Made by a program: the position numbers and the translations under genes
From: Euphorbia lathyris
Taxonomy: Eukaryota > Streptophyta > Magnoliopsida > Malpighiales > Euphorbiaceae
Direction of reading: 5' to 3'
NCBI RefSeq assembly: GCF_963576675.1
Contig: NC_088911.1
Location: 29,124,501 to 29,188,500, forward strand
Length of the DNA stretch: 64,000 nucleotides
Shown here: one piece after another, positions 10,823 to 21,602 of the stretch
Layout: each line of letters begins with the position of its first letter
Position numbering within the stretch: the stretch's first letter is position 1
The notes under the pieces: generated by a model
The model's input: only the letters and a program-made list of their open reading frames with translations
Told to the model about the DNA's origin: nothing
The model's database searches: none

Positions 10823-12404
10823 ATGAACTTCAAGAGCTCCGGTCAAGCTTCCGTTGTTTTCTGTTCGATCCCTTCTTCTTCTTCTGCTGTTTCTTATTTC
10901 TTTTCCCAAAAAATGACCAATAAAAATAGAGTAGACCCAATACTGAAGAAAGAAGCGTCTTTACCGGAGAAAATCCAAAAAACTTGTGCATTACACAGAC
11001 CAAGGACAGTAGACGCAGAGAAAACATAGAAACTCTGCAGTTGAAACGAGTCTCTCCGCCTTCATCTTCTTCAAGAAATGGAGTATTTAAGGTCTCACCA
11101 GGTGGAGATGATAAGCATCTGCTTACTATTTCTATATCACCAAAAAGAAAGCTAAAGGTATGCTCGTTTACATCTATTACTTTCTCTTTTCTGTATGTGT
11201 ATCGTCAACAGTAACCGGAGCTTTTTGGTTTATGATGGCAAATGCTAAAGAGTATTCCAATCTATGGAGTATTTGATCAATTAGGATCTAAAAATTGAAA
11301 TATGTGTTGTACGGATTATGGATTCAATTATTTTAGGTTTTTGCTATCTGAGTCTCTGTTAATGGCTGTTAAATTGTGCTAATAATTTTAATGTGTTCGT
11401 CCAATCGAATGATAATATATGAATTGTAGAGCAGAGACAAGAACTGAAATTGATCAGTGTTTATTTATACATAAATATCAGCATTTTAATTACTAATCAT
11501 TATGTGTAAAGGAGGTTAGCAAATAGTGTTCTCTTTTTATTTCTTCTTTACCCACTTTAGGTGTATGATAGTATTGTGGTTTGCAACTAAAAGATTCATG
11601 TAAGTCACAAATTCTGCTTGTAATCAAGTTAGAACATTCAATTGAAATTATAATTATTCTATTTCCTTATGCTTATGGTTATTCCAATTATTATTAATTT
11701 GATCATTCTTTCATGTTCTTTACGTTACATAAGAGTTAACATGATGAATAATGTATTTTTATTCTTGGCATCCATTGTTAAGCATATATATAACCTTTAA
11801 AGTACTTGAATATACATGATGTTGTTTACTATATGTTCTGTTTGTTTACCATATTTTTGTACTCTTTTAGAGCATCCTAATTATTCTTTTATGCTATTTT
11901 GTTTATAAGTCGGTTCCTTGTTCTCTGCTTGAGGCTTTATCACACAGAGCCCTACATTCCTAGTTCTATTTTCATTTTCTGTTTTAGTTTTCCCAATTTA
12001 CATGTTATGTAGTTCTTTTTTCTTTCATCATTTTAGCAGAATTGACATTAACATTTCCATTCTAACATGCTATGTAGTTTTATTCTTGTTAATTAGTTAC
12101 TTATGAATTTTTCCTTTTCATGTAGGAGTCCTCTCAAGTGAACTTTGATGAACCACCTGAATTGAAGTTATACTTCGATATGCATCATAACAAAGATGGA
12201 ACATGGTTCAATCCAGAAACTCAAGAAAATTATGTAATGATACTCATTCAAACTCTAAAAGTATTTTATTATCTTTGATGACACTTCACGAATATTATAA
12301 TGTTTGTTTTATAGGAAAAAATGATTGCAGAGTTTCAAAAGTCTAAAGAAGAGGAGGTTCAGTTATCCGAGCAACAGATTGTTGAAGATTATTTTCATAT
12401 TTAG
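10823..12404 (+). pseudogene. Three-exon remnant in the CACTA with En/Spm-associated domain
   Basis: Proposed exons are 10823-11157, 12126-12233 and 12315-12404, with GT..AG introns. The last two exons encode a segment with LYFDMHHNKDGTWFNPETQ followed by YEKMIAEFQ. This resembles the C-terminal part of plant Ptta/En/Spm-family transposon proteins (an HxKKDG..V..E..YEKM-like pattern). The first exon is serine-rich at its start (MNFKSSGQASVVF) and basic later. A change of frame is needed between about 10990 and 11027, where the initial frame stops, so the gene looks broken. If expressed it would be a short DNA-binding or accessory protein. It could alternatively be a captured host fragment. 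Confidence 0.5.
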
Positions 12405-12589
12405 TGTTGTTTTTAAACGTCTTGTTTTGAATTGATTTTATTAACTTAGTAGCTTGGGTTTTATTATTGTTGGGATATCTTACATTTCTATTATGGATTA
12501 CAAAATATTGGATTGGTGTATGTTTGTTCTTAAATGATTTATATATAAGGTATTTTTGTTACAATTGTTTGGCATCATTTATACATTTA

Positions 12590-13205
12590 TACAGGTTTGA
12601 CAAATCAGAGTTATCACGACTTTGTCACAATTACACATGAATTTCTTAATACTATCTTTTCCTCACAATTAAGTTTCAAATTTATGCCTAATATAAGCAA
12701 TAAGATATGTTGTCACAATAAATTAATTATATCATGACGGATTTGGTTTGACAAAATATCATTTGTTACAATAAGTTAATTACAACAAATATTAAATTTG
12801 TCATAACAAATTACTCAGATAATTGTAACAAATATTATATTCGTCACAATATAGTAAATCAATTAATTGTGACAAACATACTTAGTCACGTTAATTTATT
12901 TCATCACAATAAGTATCTAATATTTATCAAATTTTCTCACTTTTTGAGACTAATATAGACTTGTAGCAACCAAATGTAATGTTTGTATTGACAAATTAAT
13001 AGTCACAATATATAATGTAAACATGACAGACGGAATTTTGTCTCAATATCATATTGCAAAACGAGACAAACAATAATTTCGTCACAAAAAACTTCTCGAG
13101 ACGAGCTTATTGCTACGAAGCTTATGACGAATTTTTTTGTCACCATAAGTATGTTGTGACGAAATATGGATATATTTTGACGAATTTTTTGGTCACAAAA
13201 ATGAG
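12590..13205. repeat. CACTA right subterminal repeats
   Basis: Dense GTCACAA / TTGTGAC repeats in both orientations mirror the left subterminal region and run up to the TTTTTTGTAGTG terminus. They mark where the element's own DNA-binding protein would dock. Confidence 0.75.
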
Positions 13206-13221
13206 TTTTTTTTTTGTAGTG

Positions 13222-13494
13222 ATGGTTGTTCAAATTTAATTAAAATAAAAATTTATAAAATTTGCTGAAAAGGGGAATCGAACACGTGACCTTAAGATTC
13301 AAGGGGAGTCACTATACCATCGGGACAATCAACTATTTCTATTTATGCTTACACCGCTTTATCTAAGGCGACTTTTTAATTCCTTTTGTTTTAATAATAT
13401 TTTCTTTATTTCATGTGCAATTAAGGTCTTATTGCCTTCTATATAAAAAAAAGGTTTTATTGCCTTGCGTAGGCTTAAATAACGTACCATAACG
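13222..13494. repeat. S segment, copy 2, right part
   Basis: Continuation of the S copy interrupted by the CACTA. It carries the second tRNA-like stretch in minus orientation (GGGGAATCGAACACGTGACC from about 13271) and the GCCTTGCGTAGGCTTAAATA end shared with S copy 1. Confidence 0.85.
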
Positions 13495-16400
13495 TGAATA
13501 ATTAAGTAATAATCACGATATCCATATAATAATATAGCTTTTTTAACTTTTATTTGAAGTCATGAAACCTTATCGTAATAATCAAGTAATAATTAAGTAA
13601 TAATCACTAGCTCCATAAAAAACTCCTTAGGGTTTCTCAGCTCGTTAATTAAACGATTATGTTCTATATTCATCTAATAATATTTTTATTTTAATTTTGA
13701 GGTCATGAAACCTTATCGTAACCTAACACCATCGGGCTTGACAAATCTTGGTCTGACTAATTAAGTAATAATCACGATATCCATACAAAAGTCCCTAGGG
13801 TTTCTCAGCTCCTGATTCGAACGATTGTGTTCTATATTTATTTTATCAATCATTTATCTAATAATATATATATTTTTTAAAATTTTGAGGTCATGAAACC
13901 TTGTCGTAACCTAACCCCGTCGTACTTAACGTATCTTTGTTTGAATAATTAAGTAATAATCACGATATACATACAAAAGTCCCTAGGGTTTCTCAGCTCA
14001 TTATTCGAACGATTGTGTTCTATATCCATATAATAATATAGCTTTTTTAACTTTTATTTGAAGTCATGAAACCTTATCGTAATAATCAAGTAATAATTAA
14101 GTAATAATCACTAGCTCCATAAAAAACTCCCTAGGGTTTCTCAGCTCGTTAATTAAACGATTATGTTCTATATTCATCTAATAATATTTTTATTTTAATT
14201 TTGAGGTCACGAAACCTTATCGTAACCTAAAACCATCGGGCTTGACATATCTTGGTCTGACTAATTAAGTAATAATCACGATATCCATACAAAAGTCCCT
14301 AGGGTTTCTCAGCTCGTTATTCGGACGATTGTGTTCTATATTTATTTTATCAATCATTTATCTAATAATATATATATTTTTTAAAATTTTGAGGTCATGA
14401 AACCTTATCGTAACCTAACACCGTCGTACTTAACGTATCTTTGTTTGAATAATTAAGTAATAATCACGATATACATACAAAAGTCCCTAGGGTTTCTCAG
14501 CTCATTATTCGAACGATTGTGTTCTATATCCATATAATAATATAGCTTTTTTAACTTTTATTTGAAGTCATGAAACCTTATCGTAATAATCAATAATAAT
14601 TAAGTAATAATCACTAGCTCCATAAAAAACTCCCTAGGGTTTCTCAGCTCGTTAATTAAACGATTATGTTCTATATTCATCTAATAATATTTTTATTTTT
14701 ATTTTGAGGTCACGAAACCTTATCGTAACCTAAAACCATCGGGCTTGACATATCTTGGTCTGACTAATTAAGTAATAATCACGATATCCATACAAAAGTC
14801 CCTAGGGTTTCTCAGCTCGTTTTTCGGACGATTGTGTTCTATATTTATTTTATCAATCATTTATCTAATAATATATATATATATTTTAAAATTTTGAGGT
14901 CATGAAACCTTATCGTAACCTAACACCGTCGTACTTAACGTATCTTTTTTTGAATAATTAAGTAATAATCACGATATACATACAAAAGTCCCTAGGGTTT
15001 CTCAGCTCATTATTCGAACGATTGTGTTCTATATCCATATAATAATAGAGCTTTTTTAACTTTTATTTGAAGTCATGAAACCTTATCGTAATAATCAAGT
15101 AATAATTAAGTAATAATCACTAGCTCCATAAAAAACTCCCTAGGGTTTCTCAGCTCGTTAATTAAACGATTATGTTCTATATTCATCTAATAATATTTTT
15201 ATTTTAATTTTGAGGTCACGAAACCTTATCGTAACCTAAAACCATCGGGCTTGACATATCTTGATCTGACTAATTAAGTAATAATCACGATATCCATACA
15301 AAAGTCCCTAGGGTTTCTCAGCTCGTTATTCGGACGATTGTGTTCTATATTTATTCTATCAATCATTTGTCTAATAATATATATATTTTTTAAAATTTTG
15401 AGGTCATGAAACCTTATCGTAACCTAACACCGTCGTACTTAACGTATCTTTGTTTGAATAATTAAGTAATAATCACGATATACATACAAAAGTCCCTAGG
15501 GTTTCTCAGCTCATTATTCGAACGATTGTGTTCTATATCCATATAATAATATAGCTTTTTTAACTTTTATTTGAAGTCATGAAACCTTATCGTAATAATC
15601 AAGTAATAATTAAGTAATAATCACTAGCTCCATAAAAAACTCCCTAGGGTTTCTCAGCTCGTTAATTAAACGATTATGTTCTATATTCATCTAATAATAT
15701 TTTTATTTTTATTTTGAGGTCACGAAACCTTATCGTAACCTAAAACCATCGGGCTTGACATATCTTGGTCTGACTAATTAAGTAATAATCACGATATCCA
15801 TACAAAAGTCCCTAGGGTTTCTCAGCTCGTTTTTCGGACGATTGGGTTCTATATTTATTTTATCAATCATTTATCTAATAATATATATATATTTTAAAAT
15901 TTTGAGGTCATGAAACCTTATCGTAACCTAACACCGTCGTACTTAACGTATCTTTGTTTGAATAATTAAGTAATAATCACGTTATACATACAAAAGTCCC
16001 TAGGGTTTCTCAGCTCATTATTCGAACGATTGTGTTCTATATCCATATAATAATATAGCTTTTTTAACTTTTATTTGAAGTCATGAAACCTTATCGTAAT
16101 AATCAAGTAATAATTAAGTAATAATCACTAGTTCCATAAAAAAACTCCCTAGGGTTTCTCAGCTCGTTAATTAAACGATTATGTTCTATATTCATCTAAT
16201 AATATTTTTATTTTAATTTTGAGGTCATGAAACCTTATCGTAACCTAAAACCATTGGGCTTGACATATCTTGGTCTGACTAATTAAGTAATAATCACGAT
16301 ATCCATACAAAAGTCCCTAGGGTTTCTCAGCTCGTTTTTCGGACGATTGTGTTCTATATTTATTTTATCAATCATTTATCTAATAATATATATATATTTT

Positions 16401-16765
16401 TTAATTTTGAGGTCATGAAACCTTATCGTAACCTAACACCGTCGTACTTAACGTATCTTTGTGTGAATAATTAAGTAATAATCATGATATCCATATAAAA
16501 GTCCCTAGGGTTTCTCAGCTCGTTATTCAGACGATTGTGTTCTATATTTATTTTATCAATCATTTATCTAATAATATATATTTTTTTAAAATTTTGAGGT
16601 CATGAAACCTTATCGTAACCTAACACCGTCGTACTTAACGTATCTTTGTTTGAATAATTAAGTAATACTCATGATCTCCATACAAAAGTCCCTAGGGTTT
16701 CTCAGCTCGTTAATTGAACGATTGTGTTCTATATTCTACATTTATCAAACATTTTTTTGTATCAT
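13495..16765. repeat. Satellite block 3, 504-bp higher-order repeat
   Basis: The largest satellite block. Starts of the GAGGTCATGAAACC monomer fall at 13887, 14391, 14896, 15400, 15904 and 16409, a period of 504-505 bp. Within a period the monomers measure about 173, 143 and 188 bp. The last stretch, from 16409, reverts to single monomers of about 187 bp. Monomers keep CCTAGGGTTTCTCAG almost without change. Regular higher-order structure implies block duplication by unequal exchange. Confidence 0.95.
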
Positions 16766-17580
16766 TATTTATAAAAAAAATTTAATTGGAATTTAATCAC
16801 TGTGAATGTAAAAAATAATCAAATGTATATTGTCCCCTCCTCATATTCGAAGTTAAAAAAATAAATCTAAAAATATTATAGTAGTAGTATTTTATTTAGG
16901 TTTTCTTAGCTTGGTTTGTTAATCAATTGTTGTTACTATTAATTAATTGCTCCCTTACCTCAAAATTCGAATGCATTAATTTCACAAATACATTAAATGC
17001 AAATCAGAACGCATCCATATGAAACGTGTTCATTAATTCATAAAGGAAGACGTCTTATACTAAAGAGTAAAATAATATAAGTGAACTTAGGAGAAAAAAA
17101 TTGCCAACAAGGGGACTCGAAACAGTGACCCAAGGATTCATGAAGACGTGTTATACCAACAGATCTTCGATTAATGACTGTCATAAAAAATAGCGCGGTA
17201 TATAACAAGAAAAACCTTCATACGTACACACACAAATATATTAGATTGTTTCAATTGCAATTAATGTTCAAATCTTTTTTTTTTCTATTAATATTTATTA
17301 TTTCGGCATATGGAAAAAGTTGCATACATTTTGACATTATGGTTGTTCAAATTTAATTAAAATAAAAATTTATAAAATTTGCTGAAAAGGGGAATCAAAC
17401 ACATGACCTTAAGATTCAAGGGGAGTCACTATACTATCAGGACAATGAGCTATTTCTGTTTATGCTTACACCGATTTATCTAAGGCGACTTTTTAATTCC
17501 TTTTGTTTTAATAATATTTTCTTTATTTCATGTGCAATTAAGGTCTTATTGCCTTCTATATAAAAAAAAAAGGTTTTATT
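16766..17580. repeat. S segment, copy 3
   Basis: Near-identical to S copy 1. It has TTCACAAATACATTAAATGC (from 16981), AAGACGTCTT (17047-17056), a tRNA-like stretch (about 17103-17165), a GGTATATAACAAG box (about 17197), the small ORF at 17264 and a second tRNA-like stretch (about 17388-17460). It lacks the final GCCTTGCGTAGG part. Confidence 0.88.
17264..17356 (+). CDS. Possible 30-residue secreted-type micropeptide in S copy 3
   Basis: This matches the small ORF at 6596, beginning MFKSFFFLLIFIISAYGKS and ending MVVQI. The TATATAAC box is about 65 bp upstream and AAGACGTCTT about 215 bp upstream, an arrangement also seen at the small genes of 19-22 kb. Frame conservation between recent duplicates is weak evidence, so I list it as a candidate only. 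Confidence 0.22.
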   Translation: MFKSFFFLLIFIISAYGKSCIHFDIMVVQI

Positions 17581-18205
17581 GCCTTCTAAATATATTACAT
17601 TAATTCAATTACAATTAAGGTTCCTTTTTTTATTATTATTACTAATATTATTATTTCAGAGTATCTTATATTAAAAAAGTTGCATACAACTTTGACAATA
17701 TGGTTGTCCAAATTTAATCAAAATCAATAAACAAAGAAATTTGTTGAAAATGGGAATCGAACACATGACCATAAGATTCAAGGGGAACATGACAATATGG
17801 TTGTCATATTTAATCAATAATTTATTTAATAATTATTTTTTTTTACCTCACGTAACCTTAGCCTAAACTAATAATAATAGTAGTAAATTAGTTAGATTTT
17901 GTTATATTATTGGTTTGTTAATCAATTAGTTTAGTAGTAATTAATAGCTCTATTTTCGAATGCATTGACTTCACAAATACATTAAATGCAATTCGGAACT
18001 CATTCATATCAAACGTGCATATTTACGGACATAGGAAGACGTCTTCTCATATATTGATTCAACTATAATTAAGGTTTCAATAATAATAATAATAATAAAT
18101 ACATACTTGTTCGAATTAAAATAATACTTGCCAAAATAAGGTGACTCGAACACATGATCATTTATTTCAAGGGGAATTTGTTTTACCAACTGGACAATGG
18201 GCTAT
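17581..18205. repeat. Degenerate S-like segments
   Basis: Two decayed partial copies of S. One (about 17581-17800) keeps AAAGTTGCATACAACTTTGAC and GGGAATCGAACACATGACC. The other (about 17830-18205) keeps CTTCACAAATACATTAAATG, the full palindrome GAAGACGTCTTC (18035-18046) and the tRNA-like GTGACTCGAACACATGATC. No gene is evident downstream of this palindrome. Confidence 0.7.
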
Positions 18206-18300
18206 TACTACTAAGATTAACAACAAATTATTTGAGATTATTGTGTTGTACATAAAAATACCTAAAATGGGAACCTTGGTTATGAGGGGAATTGAAGTAG

Positions 18301-18660
18301 CATGTTCAACTGCTAACATGGAATCAAAGTGGTAGAAGACATCCATAATACGTCGGCACCCCTTTCGACCAGATAAACAAAACCCAAATGAATAAATAAT
18401 CAATAACCCGAAACAAAACCCAAATGAATAAATAATCAATCACCCAAATAAGAACATAAGCAAATTAAAAGAAAACATGTTTAAATGCTAACATGGAATC
18501 AAAGTGGAAGAAGACATCCAGAATACGTCGGCACCCCTTTCGACCAGATAAACAAAACCCAAATGAATAAATAATCAATAACCCGAAACAAAACCCAAAT
18601 GAATAAATAATCAATCACCCAAATAAGAAAATAAGCAAATTAAAAGAAAAGAAAAGATGA
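18301..18660. repeat. Tandem duplication, period about 175 bp
   Basis: A block starting CATGTTCAACTGCTAACATG at 18301 is repeated from 18476 with few changes. Each copy contains two AACAAAACCCAAATGAATAA sub-repeats. It is non-coding. A further 51-bp spaced duplication of GATGTCAAAGCTCCCTG follows at about 18670 and 18721. Confidence 0.85.
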
Positions 18661-19442
18661 AAGCAACTGATGTCAAAGCTCCCTGATGAAATCAACCGAT
18701 ACATAAATGTTTGCTCAACTGATGTCAAAGCTCCCTGGGGTACAATTATACAAATGAGTAACTATTGCAGCCCAGGAAGTTTAGACATTAGTTCTTCAAA
18801 CATTTTTTCTTCTCTTGAAGGTATATATGTCTCGCCTAATTTGTGGATTCTCCACAAGTAGTTTAATAGTTTTTTTTTAGAATACATAACACAGAAAATA
18901 GTTTCATTTCAGTTATTTATATGTAAATGTCAATGCAGTTGGAGACTCTTCAGTTTCCCATCATCAATGAAAGGAATATCAAAAAAAGGCTGCAACTCTT
19001 TACGTATAAAAGTGGTAAAATAATTGAGGATGACCAGTTACATCAGTCATATCCCATTCTCCATTATTGAATATACTAGTAATAACTTAAACAAGTAATA
19101 TAGTAATAATAATTTAACTAGAAGATATGATTACACGATATCCATGATGAATCTATATTCAATAATTCAGACAGATGCATCATATAAAGACAGAAAATAA
19201 TTAAAAGACGTCTTCCAGTATTCTTTCGTTTCAAATTTTTAACTTATCATGCATTTATTATACTGTCACATTAATGGCATAAAATCGACCTTGCATTTAT
19301 TATTGTATGCAAGAAATTTGAAAAGAATTTTTAGTAGTAGTATAAATAAGCTTGAATCGATGGAAATCATTTAAAGTATAACATTGGCTATCAAAGTTTA
19401 TCAATCATTTATCATTTCATCTTCAAATATAATTCATATTAT
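18661..19442. other. Upstream region of the first small gene
   Basis: No gene is supported. The part nearest the gene has AAGACGTCTT (19205-19214) and a TATA-type box (GTATAAATAAGC, about 19340), 100 bp before the ATG at 19443. The remainder is AT-rich. Confidence 0.55.
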
Positions 19443-19763
19443 ATGGATAAGTCTGAAAAGCAGATTGGAAACATTATGGGAGAGAAGGATGATGTTACTG
19501 ATACCGATGCCACAAAAGCATTGGCTGATTTTTCAAACATGATTACAAGTTTTAATGATTCATTCGTGGAAGGAGATGCAGATTCAATAATAGACTTCAT
19601 GCAGGTGATTGCATCTGCCACAAAATTGATGTATGAGTCAGCGGCTAAATATATGAAATCCGAATTGGAAGAGATTGAGGAGTTGAAGGATGAAGTTGAG
19701 GAGGCGAAGGAGACGTTGAAGGCTTTTAACAAGATGAACAAAGTATTGGATAGGTTGGAATAG
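19443..19763 (+). CDS. Small acidic coiled-coil protein, family member 1
   Basis: A 106-residue single-exon ORF that I do not recognise as a named family. Residues 44-92 form a likely coiled coil starting GDADSIIDFMQVIASA and continuing with an E/K-rich heptad-like run (ELEEIEELKDEVEEAKE). This segment aligns with the products of the ORFs at 20898-21239 and 21603-22091. The shared pattern is GD-D-I--FM-V--SA....S...Y..S..EE.E. A TATA box about 100 bp upstream and the palindrome AAGACGTCTT at 19205 support a real promoter. There is no transmembrane segment or signal peptide. Function is unknown; oligomerisation through the helix is an inference. Confidence 0.6.
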   Translation: MDKSEKQIGNIMGEKDDVTDTDATKALADFSNMITSFNDSFVEGDADSIIDFMQVIASATKLMYESAAKYMKSELEEIEELKDEVEEAKETLKAFNKMNKVLDRLE

Positions 19764-19921
19764 TCAACTACACATGTTATGTTTGCTTTGTTTAATATTG
19801 TTGTTTTGTGAGATACCGTAAACACAGTTTTTATTTTAATGCAAAATAATTTCTTATCTACTGAAGTTTATATTAATAATTGCATTTAAGAGTATATTTG
19901 ATTTGAGTATATTTTATGGGA

Positions 19922-20209
19922 CACTGCTAAATGGATAGAAAAAATGGGGATAGAATGGATAGAATGAGTTAAAATATCATAATTACCCTTCATAAAATAA
20001 AATTAGATTTTCGTTTATATATTTGTAGTCATGGGAACTCACAAACTAAAATAGTATTTAATGTACTAGTAGTATTGAATCATTAATAGAATATAAAAAT
20101 AAACAAAATAAAAATATTTCAAAAGGGCATTTTGGTAGGATTTTTTTTTCTATCCCTTCTATCCGGATAAATTCTATCCGGATAGCTTTTCTCTATTTTA
20201 TGTGTAGTG
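19922..20209. mobile_element. Possible MITE with ATGGATAGAA / TTCTATCC arms
   Basis: The ends read CACTGCTAAATGGATAG and TTATGTGTAGTG, with inverted GGATAGAA/TTCTATCC blocks inside. The CACT..AGTG ends suggest a short CACTA-like or other MITE, but the flanking trinucleotides (GGA and AGG) do not match, so the assignment is tentative. Confidence 0.35.
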
Positions 20210-20680
20210 AGGCAATAAAATTTGTAAATACTTAAAATATCCGTTTTTTCATATTACATCTAAAAACTTGTAATTTTAAAGTACGATTTGCATAGGGATA
20301 ATGAAAATGTGTTGGTGCTTAAATTGTTAAATTAATTGTGTAGTGAAACAAGTATAATTTGGAAATACCTAAAACATCTGTTACTTCATATTACATCTAA
20401 AAACTTGTAATTTTGAAGTACATTATAATCTCGTGATATAGTCGGTTTAACATGAAAAGTTTAATTATATTTAATTAAGATTTGTAATAATTAATATTTA
20501 ATAAAGGATATCGTAGGTGTAATTTTATGAACTAATTTTTTTCCGTAGCTCAATTTTTTTTTTGGGTTGTCAAAATATTATTCTACTCAAATATAATTTG
20601 GAAATACCTAAAACATCTGTTTCTTCATATTACAATTCGTTATATAATCAGTTTAACATGAAAAGTTTAATTATATTTGA
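20210..20680. repeat. Three dispersed direct repeats of about 70 bp
   Basis: A segment with GGAAATACCTAAAACATCTG, CTTCATATTACATC and ACTTGTAATTTTGAAGTAC occurs at about 20225-20290, 20345-20420 and, shortened, 20588-20640. It is non-coding and lies between two convergent small genes. Confidence 0.7.
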
Positions 20681-20897
20681 TTGATTTAACATAATATAAA
20701 CCTTAATTTTGACATCAATAATTTACAGTTAATAAATATAAAAAAAACATAATATTTCAATATTAGTGAGATTGTGATGATAGAGAAAACCATAGTACTA
20801 TTATTGAAAATGAAAAAGAACTGTGTAAACATAAGTAAAACAACAACAAAAAAGATCCATAAAAAACAACAACAAAATAAAGTAAAAGACAAAAACA

Positions 20898-21239
20898 TCA
20901 CAGTTTATCTATTCTTAAATCCACATTCACATTATGTGCAGCATTAATTTTTGCCTTCAGATCTTCCAGCTTCTTCACCAATTTCTCCTTCTCCTCCATT
21001 TTTGACTCAAAATAACCAGTCATTGAATCAGAGAGAAACACTAATGCAGATGAAACAACTTTCATGAATTTTAGGATTTCATCCTTGTCTCCACGCTTGA
21101 GTGCAACTTGTACTCCATTTAGAACACTTTCATAATAAACTCCCAATTGAGTATCATCACTACCCTCACTATCTTCGCACGTCTTTCTCTTTTTACCTGA
21201 GGACTCACCTGCCACGTTACCAAGATTCTCTCCTGACAT
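20898..21239 (-). CDS. Small coiled-coil protein, family member 2
   Basis: A 113-residue single-exon ORF on the minus strand. The N-terminus carries a basic nuclear-signal-like GKKRKT then an acidic stretch (CEDSEGSDD). The segment starting GDKDEILKFMKVVSSA (about residues 54-69) and continuing DSMTGYFESKMEEKEKL aligns with the ORF at 19443, and less closely with the C-terminus of the ORF at 21603. A TATA-like sequence (CTATATAAATAG on the minus strand, about 21302-21313) lies about 70 bp upstream of the ATG. It is head-to-head with the 21603 gene across 363 bp. The family is not recognised. A nuclear oligomeric protein is the most I can infer. Confidence 0.6.
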   Translation of the reverse strand: MSGENLGNVAGESSGKKRKTCEDSEGSDDTQLGVYYESVLNGVQVALKRGDKDEILKFMKVVSSALVFLSDSMTGYFESKMEEKEKLVKKLEDLKAKINAAHNVNVDLRIDKL

Positions 21240-21602
21240 ATTTATCAGTGATTACAACACTTTGATAGTGCTATGTGAAATGGTATGCATGGTAAGAGAC
21301 TATTTATATAGATTAACACACCTTTTCAAATGCACACTACATGTAACTGAAAACTGCTTTTATTTCACGAATACATTGAATCCAATACGATCTGTATTCA
21401 GTTACATTTACCATACCAACATAATGGCATTTAAAAAAGTATTAATACATTGAATACAAAACGGATACATCTAATGAAAAGACGTCTCTGTATTTAAGTG
21501 TGATTATGAATAGACTTTACAAATTAAGTACATTAATTCCGAAATTTTCTATATAAATAGGAGTATGTAAGGCTCTCGAAATGTTATACTCGCTCTTAAA
21601 AT
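21240..21602. promoter_or_regulatory. Shared divergent promoter region
   Basis: The 363 bp between the head-to-head small genes contains a TATA box for the minus gene (about 21302-21313), a TATATAAATAGGAG box for the plus gene (about 21551-21564), the motif TTCACGAATACATTGAATCC (from 21364), a second ATACATTGAATAC copy (from about 21444) and the palindrome AAGACGTCT (21479-21487). GACGTC is a bZIP C-box core, so bZIP control is a reasonable inference. Confidence 0.6.

Larger units (their letters stand above)
9403..13221. mobile_element. Non-autonomous CACTA (En/Spm) transposon
   Basis: The element starts CACTACAAAAAATTCATG and ends TTTTTTTTTTGTAGTG, giving CACTA-type inverted termini. The target trinucleotide ATG is duplicated at 9400-9402 and 13222-13224. 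The S copy at about 17340 shows the unoccupied site, GACATTATGGTTGTTC. Both ends carry dense subterminal repeats of the TTGTGAC / GTCACAA type. The 3.8 kb interior lacks a transposase core and holds only a three-exon gene remnant with an En/Spm-associated C-terminal motif, plus a nested Mutator-type MITE. Confidence 0.95.

Noticed and set aside
18670..18861. 63-residue ORF starting MSKLPDEINRY
   Set aside because: It spans a short direct duplication (GATGTCAAAGCTCCCTG), has no promoter-like box close by and matches no family I know.
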